Positions 38,030-46,866 of a stretch of 64,000 bases of DNA are shown piece after piece (position 1 is the stretch's first letter; each line of letters begins with the position of its first letter). Origin of the DNA: Vibrio sp. LaRot3 (GTDB lineage Bacteria; Pseudomonadota; Gammaproteobacteria; Enterobacterales; Vibrionaceae); the NCBI RefSeq assembly GCF_027587025.1, contig NZ_JAPPTI010000005.1, positions 62,001 through 126,000 on the forward strand, written 5' to 3'. The translations under genes and the position numbers were made by a program. The notes below the pieces were generated by a model. The model was not told where the DNA came from. It saw only the letters and a program-made list of their open reading frames with translations, and made no database searches.

Positions 38030-39382
38030 ACATCAGTGATAATGAATGCAAGCAGTTACTCAACTCATACCACCTGGCTATGTTGGCAATGATGGAGCAA
38101 CTGGGTGTGCCAATTTATGTTACCCAAGCGGCCGTCAGCTGCTTGCCCCTGAGCGCCATAGCAAAATCATAGAGCAGCAACAAATTAGCCCAGATGTGCA
38201 TCATTGCCAGCTCGAAAATGGCGTGAAAGTGTGGCTAAAACAGTTTCCGCAGGCAGAAAACATATCTACCTGAATTATGCCGCTCACGGTGGCATCAAAG
38301 CGGAATACAACCCGGCCGTTGAGCTTGCTTGCTATTGCCACTTATATGCGAAGTGGCCTCGGCCGATTTAATGCCATTGAAGCCGATCGCTTCTTAAAAG
38401 AAAATGGCATTTCCCTATACCCGATTTTGACGGGTAGCGCCCATGGCTTTAGCATGACCTCGGTTAAGCCCTCAATAGAAAATGCCTTTGCAGCCTTATA
38501 TACCGCAGCGACGTCAGTGAAAGCCGATGCCGACCAGCTAGGAATCGTGAAGAGAAATGCGGCAAGCACTAAAAGCGCCCGATGGTCAATTGATCAAAGC
38601 GAGCCGTGAGGCGATGTACTGGTTGAACACTTACTATCAACTATCAACTATCAACCGTAGAGCAGTTTAAGCAAGTTACTATCGAGCAAATTCGATCAGC
38701 TTTATCGCCAGAAATATGGCTATGGCATGGTGGTGGTTGCTGATATGACGCCAAAAGAGCTGGAACTACTGCTGACGGGCTATATTGCGAACATCGAGTA
38801 TCAAGATAAGGTCACAGTAGCAAGTCAAGCTGCTGGCTTTAAGCGTGAACCTGGCCACCTTAAACTTGCGTTCTCGAAAGAAGATAGCGTGCTTTATAAC
38901 CAGTACTACTCAAGTTACTTCAAACCAAAGAACACTCCGAGCTAATGCAAATCACCTTGCTCTATCACATGCTCGAAAGTCGTTATCGAAATGTGTTGCG
39001 CGAAGAACGCAGCCTAGACTACACCCCGGGTGTTATCATATCGGTTGAAGATGACGCTGAAATAGCCTCAGTATTGGTGAGCCTTTCTTTGGATCCAGAG
39101 GATGTTGAAAAAATACGAGAAGCGCTCAACTTTGCTTCCGAGCAGCTCACTCAAGGCCTCACAGAACAAGAGCTCGCCACGGCTAAAAAGCAGATGATTA
39201 ACACTCTATCTCAACAAAAAGATAACCCTATAGCCCAGCTAGCCTGGTACCAACGCGCCATACTATACGGCTACGACCGCGACGCGTATAACAACCCAAA
39301 TAAAGTGCTAGATAATGTCACCGTTAGCGACGTTAACCACATTTACCAAGCCTTAACTGGTGAAAAAGCCACTCATTTTTAA
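38030..39382 (+). pseudogene. Remnant of an M16 (insulinase/PqqL-like) zinc peptidase
   Basis: The C-terminal half of an M16 peptidase is spread over three frames: LENGVKVWLKQFPQAEN (to 38262), then YNPAVELA and IATYMRSGLGRFNAIEADRFLKENGISL, TGSAHGFSMTS (to about 38570), then MVVVADMTPKELELLLTGYI, and last the frame to 39382 with LLYHMLESRYRNVLREERSL. I see frameshifts near 38262, 38325, 38580 and 38645, the last at a 7-bp triplication. The N-terminal half, with the HxxEH zinc motif, is missing. The left boundary is approximate. The last 145 codons are intact but alone would not be active. Confidence 0.82.
38634..38654 (+). repeat. Three tandem copies of CTATCAA
   Basis: Perfect 7-bp unit repeated three times within the M16 remnant. 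The unit is not a multiple of three, so gain of one or two copies shifts the frame; this is a likely cause of part of the decay. Confidence 0.85.
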
Positions 39383-39398
39383 ATGAGCGGCTTTTTTT
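39363..39398. terminator. Terminator between the M16 remnant and the porin gene
   Basis: AAAAGCC-ACTCATTT and AAATGAGCGGCTTTTTTT form a strong hairpin; the TAA of the remnant is in its loop. It serves the convergent porin gene as well. Confidence 0.85.
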
Positions 39399-39415
39399 CG
39401 TTCTATAAGATGGAT

Positions 39416-40138
39416 TTACCAAGTGTACTTAATGCCGACGCGATAACGCAGCTGTCTTTCATCAGAGGTACGGTTGAGCTTCACTTGGCCCACCTCAACA
39501 AAAGGACGCCAGTTTTCTCCGTCTGAGGTTTTAATCGAGTACATCACCCGCACATTGTGCAGGTGATCGGTTGAACCGTTGTCGAACAGTGGCTGGGCGT
39601 TGCTTTCCATCTCTTTCCAAAATTGGAATTCGTATTGGAAATCCCAGTCGCCGGTTTTGTAGCCTAACCATGTATCAAACTGTTGGATTTTAGAGTGATA
39701 GCTGTTGCCATCGGTGCCTTGCTGGGCGTAATCCCACAGTTTCCACTTGTAGCGGCCTTGAATACGCAAGCCATTGTCAAAGGCGTAGTTTAGGCGTGCA
39801 TAAGGCACATAAACTAGGCCCTCCGAGGTGAAATCGAGCGAGGCACCGGCGATACCCACCCAGTTATCATCTAACTTCTTGTAGTAAAAAGCGGAGAACT
39901 CTGAGCCACCCAGAGACATTGCATCATAAGCGCCGTCTTGGTTGGCGTAGCGCGCGTCGAGCTCAAAGCCAATATTTTTTCCAGTATCGATAAATGCTTT
40001 AAAGCGATCGGCATGTTTTTGCGCGCCATCGACATACTGATGGCGATATTCAATGGTGGTTTTGTAATCGTTAGCCAGCGCTTGAGTGGTGCCAGCGGCG
40101 AGCAGCGAAGCGACGACAATTTTTGCTGTGGTATTCAT
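39416..40138 (-). CDS. KdgM-family outer-membrane porin for acidic oligosaccharides
   Basis: 240 residues with a signal peptide (MNTTAKIVVASLLAAGTTQALA) and a 12-strand beta-barrel pattern of alternating polar and aromatic residues ending in IKYTW, with a C-terminal aromatic as expected for an outer-membrane barrel. KdgM-type porins pass acidic (oligogalacturonate-like) oligosaccharides. In this cluster it would admit unsaturated chondroitin-type oligosaccharides to the periplasm. It lies 39 bp behind a sulfatase gene on the same strand, so the two form an operon divergent from agaR. Confidence 0.85.
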   Translation of the reverse strand: MNTTAKIVVASLLAAGTTQALANDYKTTIEYRHQYVDGAQKHADRFKAFIDTGKNIGFELDARYANQDGAYDAMSLGGSEFSAFYYKKLDDNWVGIAGASLDFTSEGLVYVPYARLNYAFDNGLRIQGRYKWKLWDYAQQGTDGNSYHSKIQQFDTWLGYKTGDWDFQYEFQFWKEMESNAQPLFDNGSTDHLHNVRVMYSIKTSDGENWRPFVEVGQVKLNRTSDERQLRYRVGIKYTW

Positions 40139-40177
40139 AGTAACCTTTGTTTTATAGGGTGAGAGGGTTAATGGTTA

Positions 40178-41743
40178 TTAGGTGTAGGCTTTTGCCACAC
40201 TGGCTGGCACTTCTGTCGGGCGCCAAGGGTCGCCGGTGAGTTCAAGCCAAGGCATCAGTTCTTGCTCGATCAGTTGTGCGACCAACTCTTGGTTGTCGTC
40301 GGCGATGTTTTTCATCTGATACGGATCGGTGTGGTTATCGTGTAAAACGAACGTCAGCGGTTTGGCTATCTTTCGATCGACCATCAAGGTGTAGCGGTCG
40401 GTGCGCACCCCACGTCGTCCGTAGGACTGGCCACCATAAGGCATGAAGGTATACAGCTGTGAGGTTGGGCGAGTATCGCCTTCAATGCCAGCCACTGTGT
40501 TGGCGAAGTTGGTGCCCTCAACGGTGTCGGGAATGAGCGCTTCCATGCCCATCAAGCCAAATAAAGTTGGGTAGATATCGGGAGCCGAGAACAATAAATC
40601 GTCTTGACGAGGCGCGAGTTTACCTGGCCAGCGGAACATCATTGGGATGCGCATCGCTTCATCGTAATGGACGTTTTTGGTCGGTTTACCGTTTGAGCCC
40701 ATGCAGCAACCATGGTCGGAGAAAAACACGACTAAGGTATCTTCAGTCAGGCCTAAACGATCAAGCTCATTGATGATCCGGCCAAACTGATCGTCCACCC
40801 CATGGACCATCGCCATGTACTCTTTAAAGTACTCTGGACCATAGCCTTCTAAGTACTCTTTATCCCACTGGACATTCGGGCGAGTATTGAGTGAGCGTGA
40901 TGTTTCACCATCAAATTTATCCAAATATTTTTGCGGAACTTGATCGTATGGTGAGTGTGGCGGGTTCATCGATACCACTAAGGTAAAGGGTTTATCGCTG
41001 TCACGATAGCGGCCGTTTTCATTACGTAAATACTTGATGGCAATATCGGCCTCATGCTCAGGACTCCATTGATTGACCTTGATCGGCTGATCTCTTGGTG
41101 TCTCGTTGGTCCAATACATTGGAGTAAGGTGTTTATCGTAGGTGCCATAGGCATACCAGAAATCGAAACCGTGGCGCCTATCTGGTGCGGTCCAGTCATT
41201 CCAGTAGCGCCCTTCCATCGGGTTGTTATAGCTAGGAATGAATGGCGCTTCGGGGGTATCAAGGTGCCACTTACCGATATAACCCATGCTATAGCCTTGA
41301 TCTTTTAAGATATCAGACCAAGTTCGGGTGCTTTTCTTTAGCTCAATACCAAAGTCCTTGCCGCCGAACTTACCTGCCATCGCAGTGTGGCTGTTGCCTT
41401 GAATGCCGTTTCGATATGGGTATTGGCCTGTCATCAGCATACCGCGAAAAGGGGTACACAGAGGGAAGTTAGATACCGCTTGTTTAAGCACCGCACTTTG
41501 TTTCGCAAACTTGTTTAAGTTCGGGGTATGGGATGGATCTTGGTTCATAAAGCCTAATGTATGGGCGCGCATTTCGTCTGGAAAGACGATCAGCAAATTG
41601 GGCTTTTTAGCCTGTGGGGCGCTAGGATCTGCGGATGCTTTTGGGCGACTAGAGGTGGTCGCGCAGCCGGCAGTTACCGCAGTGGCGGCCACTGCACTGG
41701 TTGCGGCCATTCCTTTTAAGAGCTTTCGGCGGGTGATAGACAT
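40178..41743 (-). CDS. Exported sulfatase 1 (type I, Cys-type formylglycine)
   Basis: Formylglycine-dependent sulfatase of 521 residues that removes O-sulfate groups. The N-terminus MSITRRKLLKG has the twin-arginine motif; the signal ends near TAVTAGC (Cys27), which may be a lipobox. The modification site is C96-T-P-F-R100 (CxPxR), so Cys would be turned to formylglycine by the maturase encoded at 58437. Metal-ligand residues show as LLIVFPDEMRA and VVFFSDHGCCMG. The exact sulfate position it attacks is not evident. Ribosome site AGGAGTGAA. First gene of the sulfatase-porin operon. Confidence 0.9.
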   Translation of the reverse strand: MSITRRKLLKGMAATSAVAATAVTAGCATTSSRPKASADPSAPQAKKPNLLIVFPDEMRAHTLGFMNQDPSHTPNLNKFAKQSAVLKQAVSNFPLCTPFRGMLMTGQYPYRNGIQGNSHTAMAGKFGGKDFGIELKKSTRTWSDILKDQGYSMGYIGKWHLDTPEAPFIPSYNNPMEGRYWNDWTAPDRRHGFDFWYAYGTYDKHLTPMYWTNETPRDQPIKVNQWSPEHEADIAIKYLRNENGRYRDSDKPFTLVVSMNPPHSPYDQVPQKYLDKFDGETSRSLNTRPNVQWDKEYLEGYGPEYFKEYMAMVHGVDDQFGRIINELDRLGLTEDTLVVFFSDHGCCMGSNGKPTKNVHYDEAMRIPMMFRWPGKLAPRQDDLLFSAPDIYPTLFGLMGMEALIPDTVEGTNFANTVAGIEGDTRPTSQLYTFMPYGGQSYGRRGVRTDRYTLMVDRKIAKPLTFVLHDNHTDPYQMKNIADDNQELVAQLIEQELMPWLELTGDPWRPTEVPASVAKAYT

Positions 41744-42210
41744 GTTTCACTCCTGAACGTCAATGCATTGAATAAAGAAACGGAAAGCATCGGCTTTCAA
41801 TTTCTTTCCTTAATCGAGTATAGTAATATTATTCCTTCGATTGCTTGCGGATCGTAAATGATCGAAATATTATTAGCTACGAATGGGATCACAAAATCCC
41901 GTTTAAAGCGAAAGTGGATAAAAAAATGAAAGGGAAATACGGGCCATATCTGTGCCAGAACGAAAGGGAAAATGCGATAAAGTGAAAGATATTGCGCTTT
42001 AATCGCCCATTCTGATTGGCTTTGGCGCTTTTGAGGGTTATGATATGGATAAATGCGTAACTTAACGCAAGCGTTGAGTGTCGATGCGAAAGTATGTGAA
42101 AGAGATCAAAAGTTTCAACCTTACGTGTTGTTGCTTTTATTTTTAGGTGTAAGCTTAATTCGAAATCAAGTGAAAGAGATTTTACTGGTTTCGTAAGGAG
42201 ACGAGGTAAA
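41744..42210. promoter_or_regulatory. Divergent regulatory region with AgaR-like and CRP-like sites
   Basis: 467 bp with no gene. On the agaR side are repeats of GAAA type: at 41908-41937 (AAATGAAAGGG-like), 41959-41970 (ACGAAAGGGAAA), 42086-42103 (CGAAAGTATGTGAAAG), and 42160-42177 (CGAAATCAAGTGAAAG). They are the reverse complement of the CTTTCRTTTT sites in front of the other cluster genes. TGTGA-N6-TCAAA at 42095-42110 looks like a CRP site. An imperfect palindrome (TAGTAATATT 41820-41829 with AATATTATTA 41866-41875) lies nearer the sulfatase gene. Confidence 0.6.
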
Positions 42211-42987
42211 GTGAAAAGTGCTGTCGAAAGGCGTATGGAAATCGTCAATGTGGTTAACCAAAATGGTAAAGCCCGTGTCGAAGACCTCGCTGCACAATTT
42301 GATGTCTCTAGTGTCACTATTCGTAGCGACCTGAGTTTTTTGGAAAAAAATGGCTATGTGGTGCGTTCCCATGGTGCGGCAATTCCAAATACTGGGGTGA
42401 TTGCTGAATTGTCTGTTCAAGAGAAGCGTCGCCAAAATTCGGGCGTGAAATCTTTGATTGGTCAGGCGGCAGCTAAGCTAATTGAAAATGGTGACACCGT
42501 TATTCTGGATTCGGGTACTACCACGCGAGAAATCGCGTCTAGCTTAAAATCGCTAGAAGACGTAGTAGTAATGACCAACGGTCTAGATGTAGCAATGGAG
42601 TTGGCATCGGCACCTGGAGTTGAGGTGTTAATGTCGGGTGGAGTGCTTCGTAAGAATGCACTTTCTTTCTCTGGCCCGCAAGCAGAAAACAGCTTGAAGA
42701 ACTACCGCTTTGATAAGGTATTTCTTGGGGTCGATGGATTCGACTTGCGTGCAGGTATCACCACACATAATGAGCAAGAGGCGAGCCTTAACCGCTTAAT
42801 GTGTGAGATTTCTGAACAAGTGATCGCGGTTGTCGATTCAACCAAATTTGGTAAGCGTAGCTGCCATATGATCCGCGAGTTCGGCAACATTGATATCTTG
42901 ATAACGGATTCTCAAATCCCTGAAGACTACTTACAAGGTCTTCGCGAAATGAAAGTTGAAGTTATCATTGTAGAAAAAGAGAACTAA
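42211..42987 (+). CDS. agaR: DeoR-family transcriptional regulator, AgaR type
   Basis: 258 residues. The N-terminal DeoR helix-turn-helix (about residues 5-57) shows MEIVNVVNQNGKARVEDLAAQFDVSSVTIRSDLSFLEKNG. The C-terminal sugar-phosphate sensing domain has the usual LDSGTTTREIASSL and VFLGVDGFDLRAGITT segments. The start is GTG with AAGGAGACGAGG before it. AgaR represses the N-acetylgalactosamine genes in E. coli, released by a sugar phosphate. Here it heads the agaZ-S-V-W-E-F-A operon and is likely to bind the repeated sites of the whole cluster. Confidence 0.92.
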   Translation: MKSAVERRMEIVNVVNQNGKARVEDLAAQFDVSSVTIRSDLSFLEKNGYVVRSHGAAIPNTGVIAELSVQEKRRQNSGVKSLIGQAAAKLIENGDTVILDSGTTTREIASSLKSLEDVVVMTNGLDVAMELASAPGVEVLMSGGVLRKNALSFSGPQAENSLKNYRFDKVFLGVDGFDLRAGITTHNEQEASLNRLMCEISEQVIAVVDSTKFGKRSCHMIREFGNIDILITDSQIPEDYLQGLREMKVEVIIVEKEN

Positions 42988-42990
42988 CCC

Positions 42991-43034
42991 CTAACTCCAT
43001 CGCCACATTTTTTAGATGTTGACTTTGGAGTTAG
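42991..43034 (+). promoter_or_regulatory. Hairpin masking the agaZ ribosome site
   Basis: CTAACTCCA (42991-42999) pairs with TGGAGTTAG (43026-43034). The right arm contains the GGAG ribosome site, 7 bases before the agaZ ATG at 43038. A second pairing, ACAT/ATGT, is inside. The fold could limit translation or act as an attenuator. Confidence 0.6.
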
Positions 43035-43037
43035 TAA

Positions 43038-44324
43038 ATGAACACCCTTCTTAATCTCGTTCAACGCCATAAAGCAGGCGAAAACAACGGAATTTATTCC
43101 GTTTGCTCTGCTCATCCGCTGGTAATTGAAGCGGCGCTTACTCAGGCGTTGAGTGACGATTCTTTGTTATTGATTGAGGCTACCTCCAACCAAGTAGACC
43201 AATTTGGTGGCTACACGGGGATGACGCCCGTTGATTTTCGTAACTTTGTTCTCGCGCAAGCAGAAACGCTGCGTTTTTCTACCGAGAAACTGATTTTAGG
43301 TGGTGATCACTTAGGCCCTAATCGCTGGCAGCACCTTGCAAGCGAAGAGGCGATGATCAATGCCGATGCGCTCATCGCCGCTTATGTTGCGGCGGGCTTT
43401 AAGAAGATCCACCTCGACTGCAGTATGTCCTGTGCTGATGATCCGGCTCCGCTATCTGATGAAATCGTGGCTGAGCGCGCCGCGCGCCTTGCCAAAGTAG
43501 CAGAGCAAACGGCTCGTGACACTTTTGGCCAGAGTGATCTTGTCTATGTGATAGGGACTGAAGTTCCGGTTCCTGGTGGGGCGGCGGAAGAGCTAGAAGA
43601 GCTTGAGGTGACTTCGCCAAGTGCGGCGCAGCAAACCCTTGAGTGCCATCGCACCGCGTTTGAAAGCGTCGGAGTTGGCTCATGTTGGCCTCGCGTTATC
43701 GGTTTAGTGGTTCAGCCTGGGGTTGAGTTTGACCATACTGGCGTGATTGATTATGACCCAGCTAAAGCGCAGGAACTAAGCCAAGTCGTCAACCATTATG
43801 ACCACTTAATTTTCGAAGCGCATTCGACCGATTATCAAACCGATAAAGCTTATCAAGCCTTGGTTGAAGACCATTTCGCCATTCTAAAAGTGGGCCCAGC
43901 GCTGACCTTTGCCATGCGTGAAGCGCTGTTTAACCTTTGCGACATTGAAGATCAGATCGTGGCGAAGGCGCACTGTTCCAATTTACGAGAGCAGGTAGAG
44001 CTGCAAATGTGTGACGTGCCTGAGTATTGGAACAAATATTATCACGGCAGCGAATCTGAGCAGCGTTTTGCTCGTTGCTATAGCTTCAGTGACCGCATTC
44101 GTTATTACTGGCCAGATGAAGCGATTCTTCACGCGCAATCAAAACTGTTCGACAACCTCAACAGTTTTGGCATTCCACTGCCACTGCTGAGCCAATACAT
44201 GCCAGAGCAATTCCACGCCGTGCGCGAGGCAAAAATCCAGGCATTACCCAAAGAGTTAGTGATCGACAAAATTCGTCAGGTGCTTCGCAGTTATGCGAAG
44301 GCGTGCAAGCTAGATAGTTTTTAA
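43038..44324 (+). CDS. agaZ: Tagatose-1,6-bisphosphate aldolase, AgaZ/KbaZ subunit
   Basis: 428 residues of the GatZ/KbaZ family. In E. coli this protein is needed for full activity and stability of the class II aldolase subunit KbaY/AgaY, which makes DHAP and glyceraldehyde 3-phosphate from tagatose 1,6-bisphosphate. Conserved text: [42 protein letters not shown] and [11 protein letters not shown]. It is cytoplasmic. The matching catalytic subunit lies far away at the other end of the cluster (63036). agaS follows after 13 bp. Confidence 0.93.
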   Translation: MNTLLNLVQRHKAGENNGIYSVCSAHPLVIEAALTQALSDDSLLLIEATSNQVDQFGGYTGMTPVDFRNFVLAQAETLRFSTEKLILGGDHLGPNRWQHLASEEAMINADALIAAYVAAGFKKIHLDCSMSCADDPAPLSDEIVAERAARLAKVAEQTARDTFGQSDLVYVIGTEVPVPGGAAEELEELEVTSPSAAQQTLECHRTAFESVGVGSCWPRVIGLVVQPGVEFDHTGVIDYDPAKAQELSQVVNHYDHLIFEAHSTDYQTDKAYQALVEDHFAILKVGPALTFAMREALFNLCDIEDQIVAKAHCSNLREQVELQMCDVPEYWNKYYHGSESEQRFARCYSFSDRIRYYWPDEAILHAQSKLFDNLNSFGIPLPLLSQYMPEQFHAVREAKIQALPKELVIDKIRQVLRSYAKACKLDSF

Positions 44325-44337
44325 GAGGTAGAACAAC

Positions 44338-45516
44338 ATGAACCAATATCTTGGTTATTCAGAGAGCGAGCTGGAACGGCTAAAAGGCTTTTGGACCGCA
44401 AAAGAGATTGAGCAGCAGCCGGCTTGTTGGCAAAAAACCCATGCCATTATTCAAGAGTGTCGCAGCCAAATTAGCGCCTTTATGACAGACGTTTTTGCTC
44501 AGCCAAAATTGCGCATTATTTTAACGGGGGCTGGGACTTCCGCTTTTGCAGGGCGAGCTTTAGCCCCTGCGCTGGCAAAGCAAACCGGGTTGCGTATCGA
44601 AGCCATCGCGTCAACAGACATTGTTTCTAACCCAGATGAATACCTTGCAGAAGATCTGCCAACCTTGTTGGTTTCTTTTGCCCGCTCAGGTAACAGCCCT
44701 GAGAGCGTGGCGGCGGTTGAGCTGGTGAACCATAAAATCACCAAGGCGTATCACCTGGTATTAACCTGTAATGCCGAAGGAGAGCTGTACATTCGCTGCC
44801 AAGAAGACAGCCATTCTTTGGTGCTGTTGATGCCAGAAGAAACCAACGATAAGTCGTTTGCAATGACGTCGAGCTTCTCATCCATGATGCTCGCCGCGTT
44901 TTATTCTTTGACTATTTCGCAAGAACACTCGAAAGAAGTTGAAAGGTTTTGTAAATGTTCTGCAGCACTGGTTAAAGAAATTAACAAAGATATCAGTAGT
45001 ATAGCATCCGAGTCGATACAACGTGTCATTTACTTAGGCAGCGGAAGCTTACAGGGTTTGGCACAAGAGTCCGCATTGAAGCTATTAGAGCTCACGGCGG
45101 GCAAAGTTGTCGCTTGCTATGACTCGCCTCTAGGGTTTCGTCACGGGCCTAAGTCGATTGTAGACAGTGAAACCATGATTGTTGTGTTTATCTCAAATGA
45201 TCCGCATACCCGTCAATATGACCTTGACCTGCTTGAAGAGCTTCGTCGTGATGATAGCGCGAAACGCGTCATCGCCATCAGCGCCCAGCGTGACGACAGA
45301 GTGACGGCCGGTCAGCATTACGTCATTCCTGATATGGCGGAAGCGACGGATTCGGAGTTGCTTTTTCCTTATATGTTGTTTGCCCAGAGCTACGCTTTTC
45401 ACCGAGCGATAGCCTTAGGCAATACCCCTGATAATCCTTGTCCATCGGGTGAGGTAAACCGCGTGGTACAAGGTGTCACCATCCACTATTCAAATAACTA
45501 TTTAAAACAAAACTAA
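44338..45516 (+). CDS. agaS: D-galactosamine-6-phosphate deaminase/isomerase AgaS
   Basis: 392 residues with two SIS sugar-isomerase domains. The first begins ILTGAGTSAFAGRALAPAL, with FARSGNSPESVAAVEL; the second has YLGSGSLQGLAQESALKLLELTAGK. AgaS turns galactosamine 6-phosphate to tagatose 6-phosphate and ammonia, the step after AgaA. It is in the same run of genes as the PTS and the deacetylase. Ribosome site AGAGGTAG. Alternative names (Gam-6-P isomerase) describe the same role. Confidence 0.92.
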   Translation: MNQYLGYSESELERLKGFWTAKEIEQQPACWQKTHAIIQECRSQISAFMTDVFAQPKLRIILTGAGTSAFAGRALAPALAKQTGLRIEAIASTDIVSNPDEYLAEDLPTLLVSFARSGNSPESVAAVELVNHKITKAYHLVLTCNAEGELYIRCQEDSHSLVLLMPEETNDKSFAMTSSFSSMMLAAFYSLTISQEHSKEVERFCKCSAALVKEINKDISSIASESIQRVIYLGSGSLQGLAQESALKLLELTAGKVVACYDSPLGFRHGPKSIVDSETMIVVFISNDPHTRQYDLDLLEELRRDDSAKRVIAISAQRDDRVTAGQHYVIPDMAEATDSELLFPYMLFAQSYAFHRAIALGNTPDNPCPSGEVNRVVQGVTIHYSNNYLKQN

Positions 45517-45546
45517 TAAAAATATCACACGAAAGGTAGAACGCTT

Positions 45547-46047
45547 ATGACTGCACCAAACATAGTCTGGACCCGTATTGATGAACGCCTACTTCATGGC
45601 CAGATTCGCATTACGTGGGGCAAGCACACCGAAGCTAATCTGATTTTGGTGGCCAATGATGATGCGGCCGAAGGGCCAAACGCGGCCTTTATGCAAGCTG
45701 GAATGAAGGCGTCGGCAGGAGGGGAATACGCGGTTCGCTTTTTCTCTATCCAGAAAACGATCGATGTCATCCATAAAGCCTCGCCCAAGCAGAAGATTTT
45801 TGTCTTGTGTAATAACCCGACCGATGTTGCACGACTCGTGAAGGGAGGGGTGCCTATTAAACACTGTAATGTGGGCAATATGCACTTCCATGAGGGCAAA
45901 CGACAAATTGCGAAGACGGTTTCAGTCGGTGATAAAGACATTGAAGCCTTTGAATACATGGTTGGTAAGGGGGTGGTATGTACCGTACAAAATACCCCTG
46001 ACCAAACCCCAGTGGATGTGCTGGAACTCGCAACGACCAGTGCATAA
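45547..46047 (+). CDS. agaV: PTS mannose/fructose/sorbose family IIB subunit
   Basis: Cytoplasmic EIIB that carries phosphate from EIIA to the sugar. The phosphorylated histidine is H17 in RIDERLLHGQI, the classic motif. 166 residues, complete. Closest in kind to AgaV/AgaB of the N-acetylgalactosamine PTS. It is followed by IIC, IID and IIA in one run, making a full four-part permease. The sugar here may be a disaccharide rather than free GalNAc (see findings). Confidence 0.92.
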   Translation: MTAPNIVWTRIDERLLHGQIRITWGKHTEANLILVANDDAAEGPNAAFMQAGMKASAGGEYAVRFFSIQKTIDVIHKASPKQKIFVLCNNPTDVARLVKGGVPIKHCNVGNMHFHEGKRQIAKTVSVGDKDIEAFEYMVGKGVVCTVQNTPDQTPVDVLELATTSA

Positions 46048-46095
46048 CGCACTGAAATTTAAATCATAAACATGAATTTAACAAAGGAATAGATC

Positions 46096-46866
46096 ATGGT
46101 TTTTGAAGCTACGCTTGTCGCTATATGGGCGTTCTTCTGTGGCATCGATAAATACGATGTCGCGTTGAACATCCACCGACCACTTATTACTGGCCCCATT
46201 GTTGGTCTGATAATGGGTGATATGCAAACCGGCTTAATCGCTGGTGCCACGTTGGAGTTGGCTTGGTTAGGCTTAGTGCCTAACGCAGGTGCTCAGCCGC
46301 CTGATGTCACAATGGGTACAATTGCTGCCGTTGCGTTTGCAGTCATGACGGGTCAATCCGCTGAAGTGGCTATGGGTGTTGGTATGCCTATCGCGGTATT
46401 GATGCAGATGTTGGTAATTGGTTTCTTCGCACTGACCTCATTCACTATGGGTAAAGCAGACCGATTTGCAGAAACTGGAGATTCAGGTGGTATCGATCGG
46501 TTACTGGTGACCACCATCAGTTTGCGAAGCCTAATGTATGCAACCGTTGCCTTTATTACCGTCTACTTTGGTGAGCATGCGGCCAGCTGGATTGATGAGA
46601 ACGCGCCGAAAGTCCTACTTGAAGGTCTAGGCATTGGCGCCAAGATGGTTCCAGCGATTGGTTTCGCGATGTTACTTAAAATCATGTGGTCGAAAGAAGT
46701 GTCAGGTGTGTTCTTTATCGGTTTTGTGATGACGACTTACCTAAAACTGCCAATCATGGCGGTGGCAATTCTCGGCGCATCAGCAGCGGCACTGTACTAC
46801 TTCTTTAGCGGAAACAACGGAAGTTCAAATAACCAACAAGTAGAGGAATTTGAAGATGGCATCTGA
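46096..46866 (+). CDS. agaW: PTS mannose/fructose/sorbose family IIC subunit
   Basis: Membrane channel subunit, 256 residues, about seven to eight hydrophobic helices. The family signature is LIAGATLELAWLGLVPNAGAQPPDVTMGTI. The GIDKYDV start region is also common to AgaW. The polar C-terminal tail (NNGSSNNQQVEEFEDGI) overlaps the IID start by 11 bp, so the two are coupled. Confidence 0.92.
   Translation: MVFEATLVAIWAFFCGIDKYDVALNIHRPLITGPIVGLIMGDMQTGLIAGATLELAWLGLVPNAGAQPPDVTMGTIAAVAFAVMTGQSAEVAMGVGMPIAVLMQMLVIGFFALTSFTMGKADRFAETGDSGGIDRLLVTTISLRSLMYATVAFITVYFGEHAASWIDENAPKVLLEGLGIGAKMVPAIGFAMLLKIMWSKEVSGVFFIGFVMTTYLKLPIMAVAILGASAAALYYFFSGNNGSSNNQQVEEFEDGI

Noticed and set aside
41889..42317. 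142-codon open frame on the minus strand upstream of and into agaR
   Set aside because: It overlaps the agaR start and the operator repeats; no ribosome site and no protein-like pattern.
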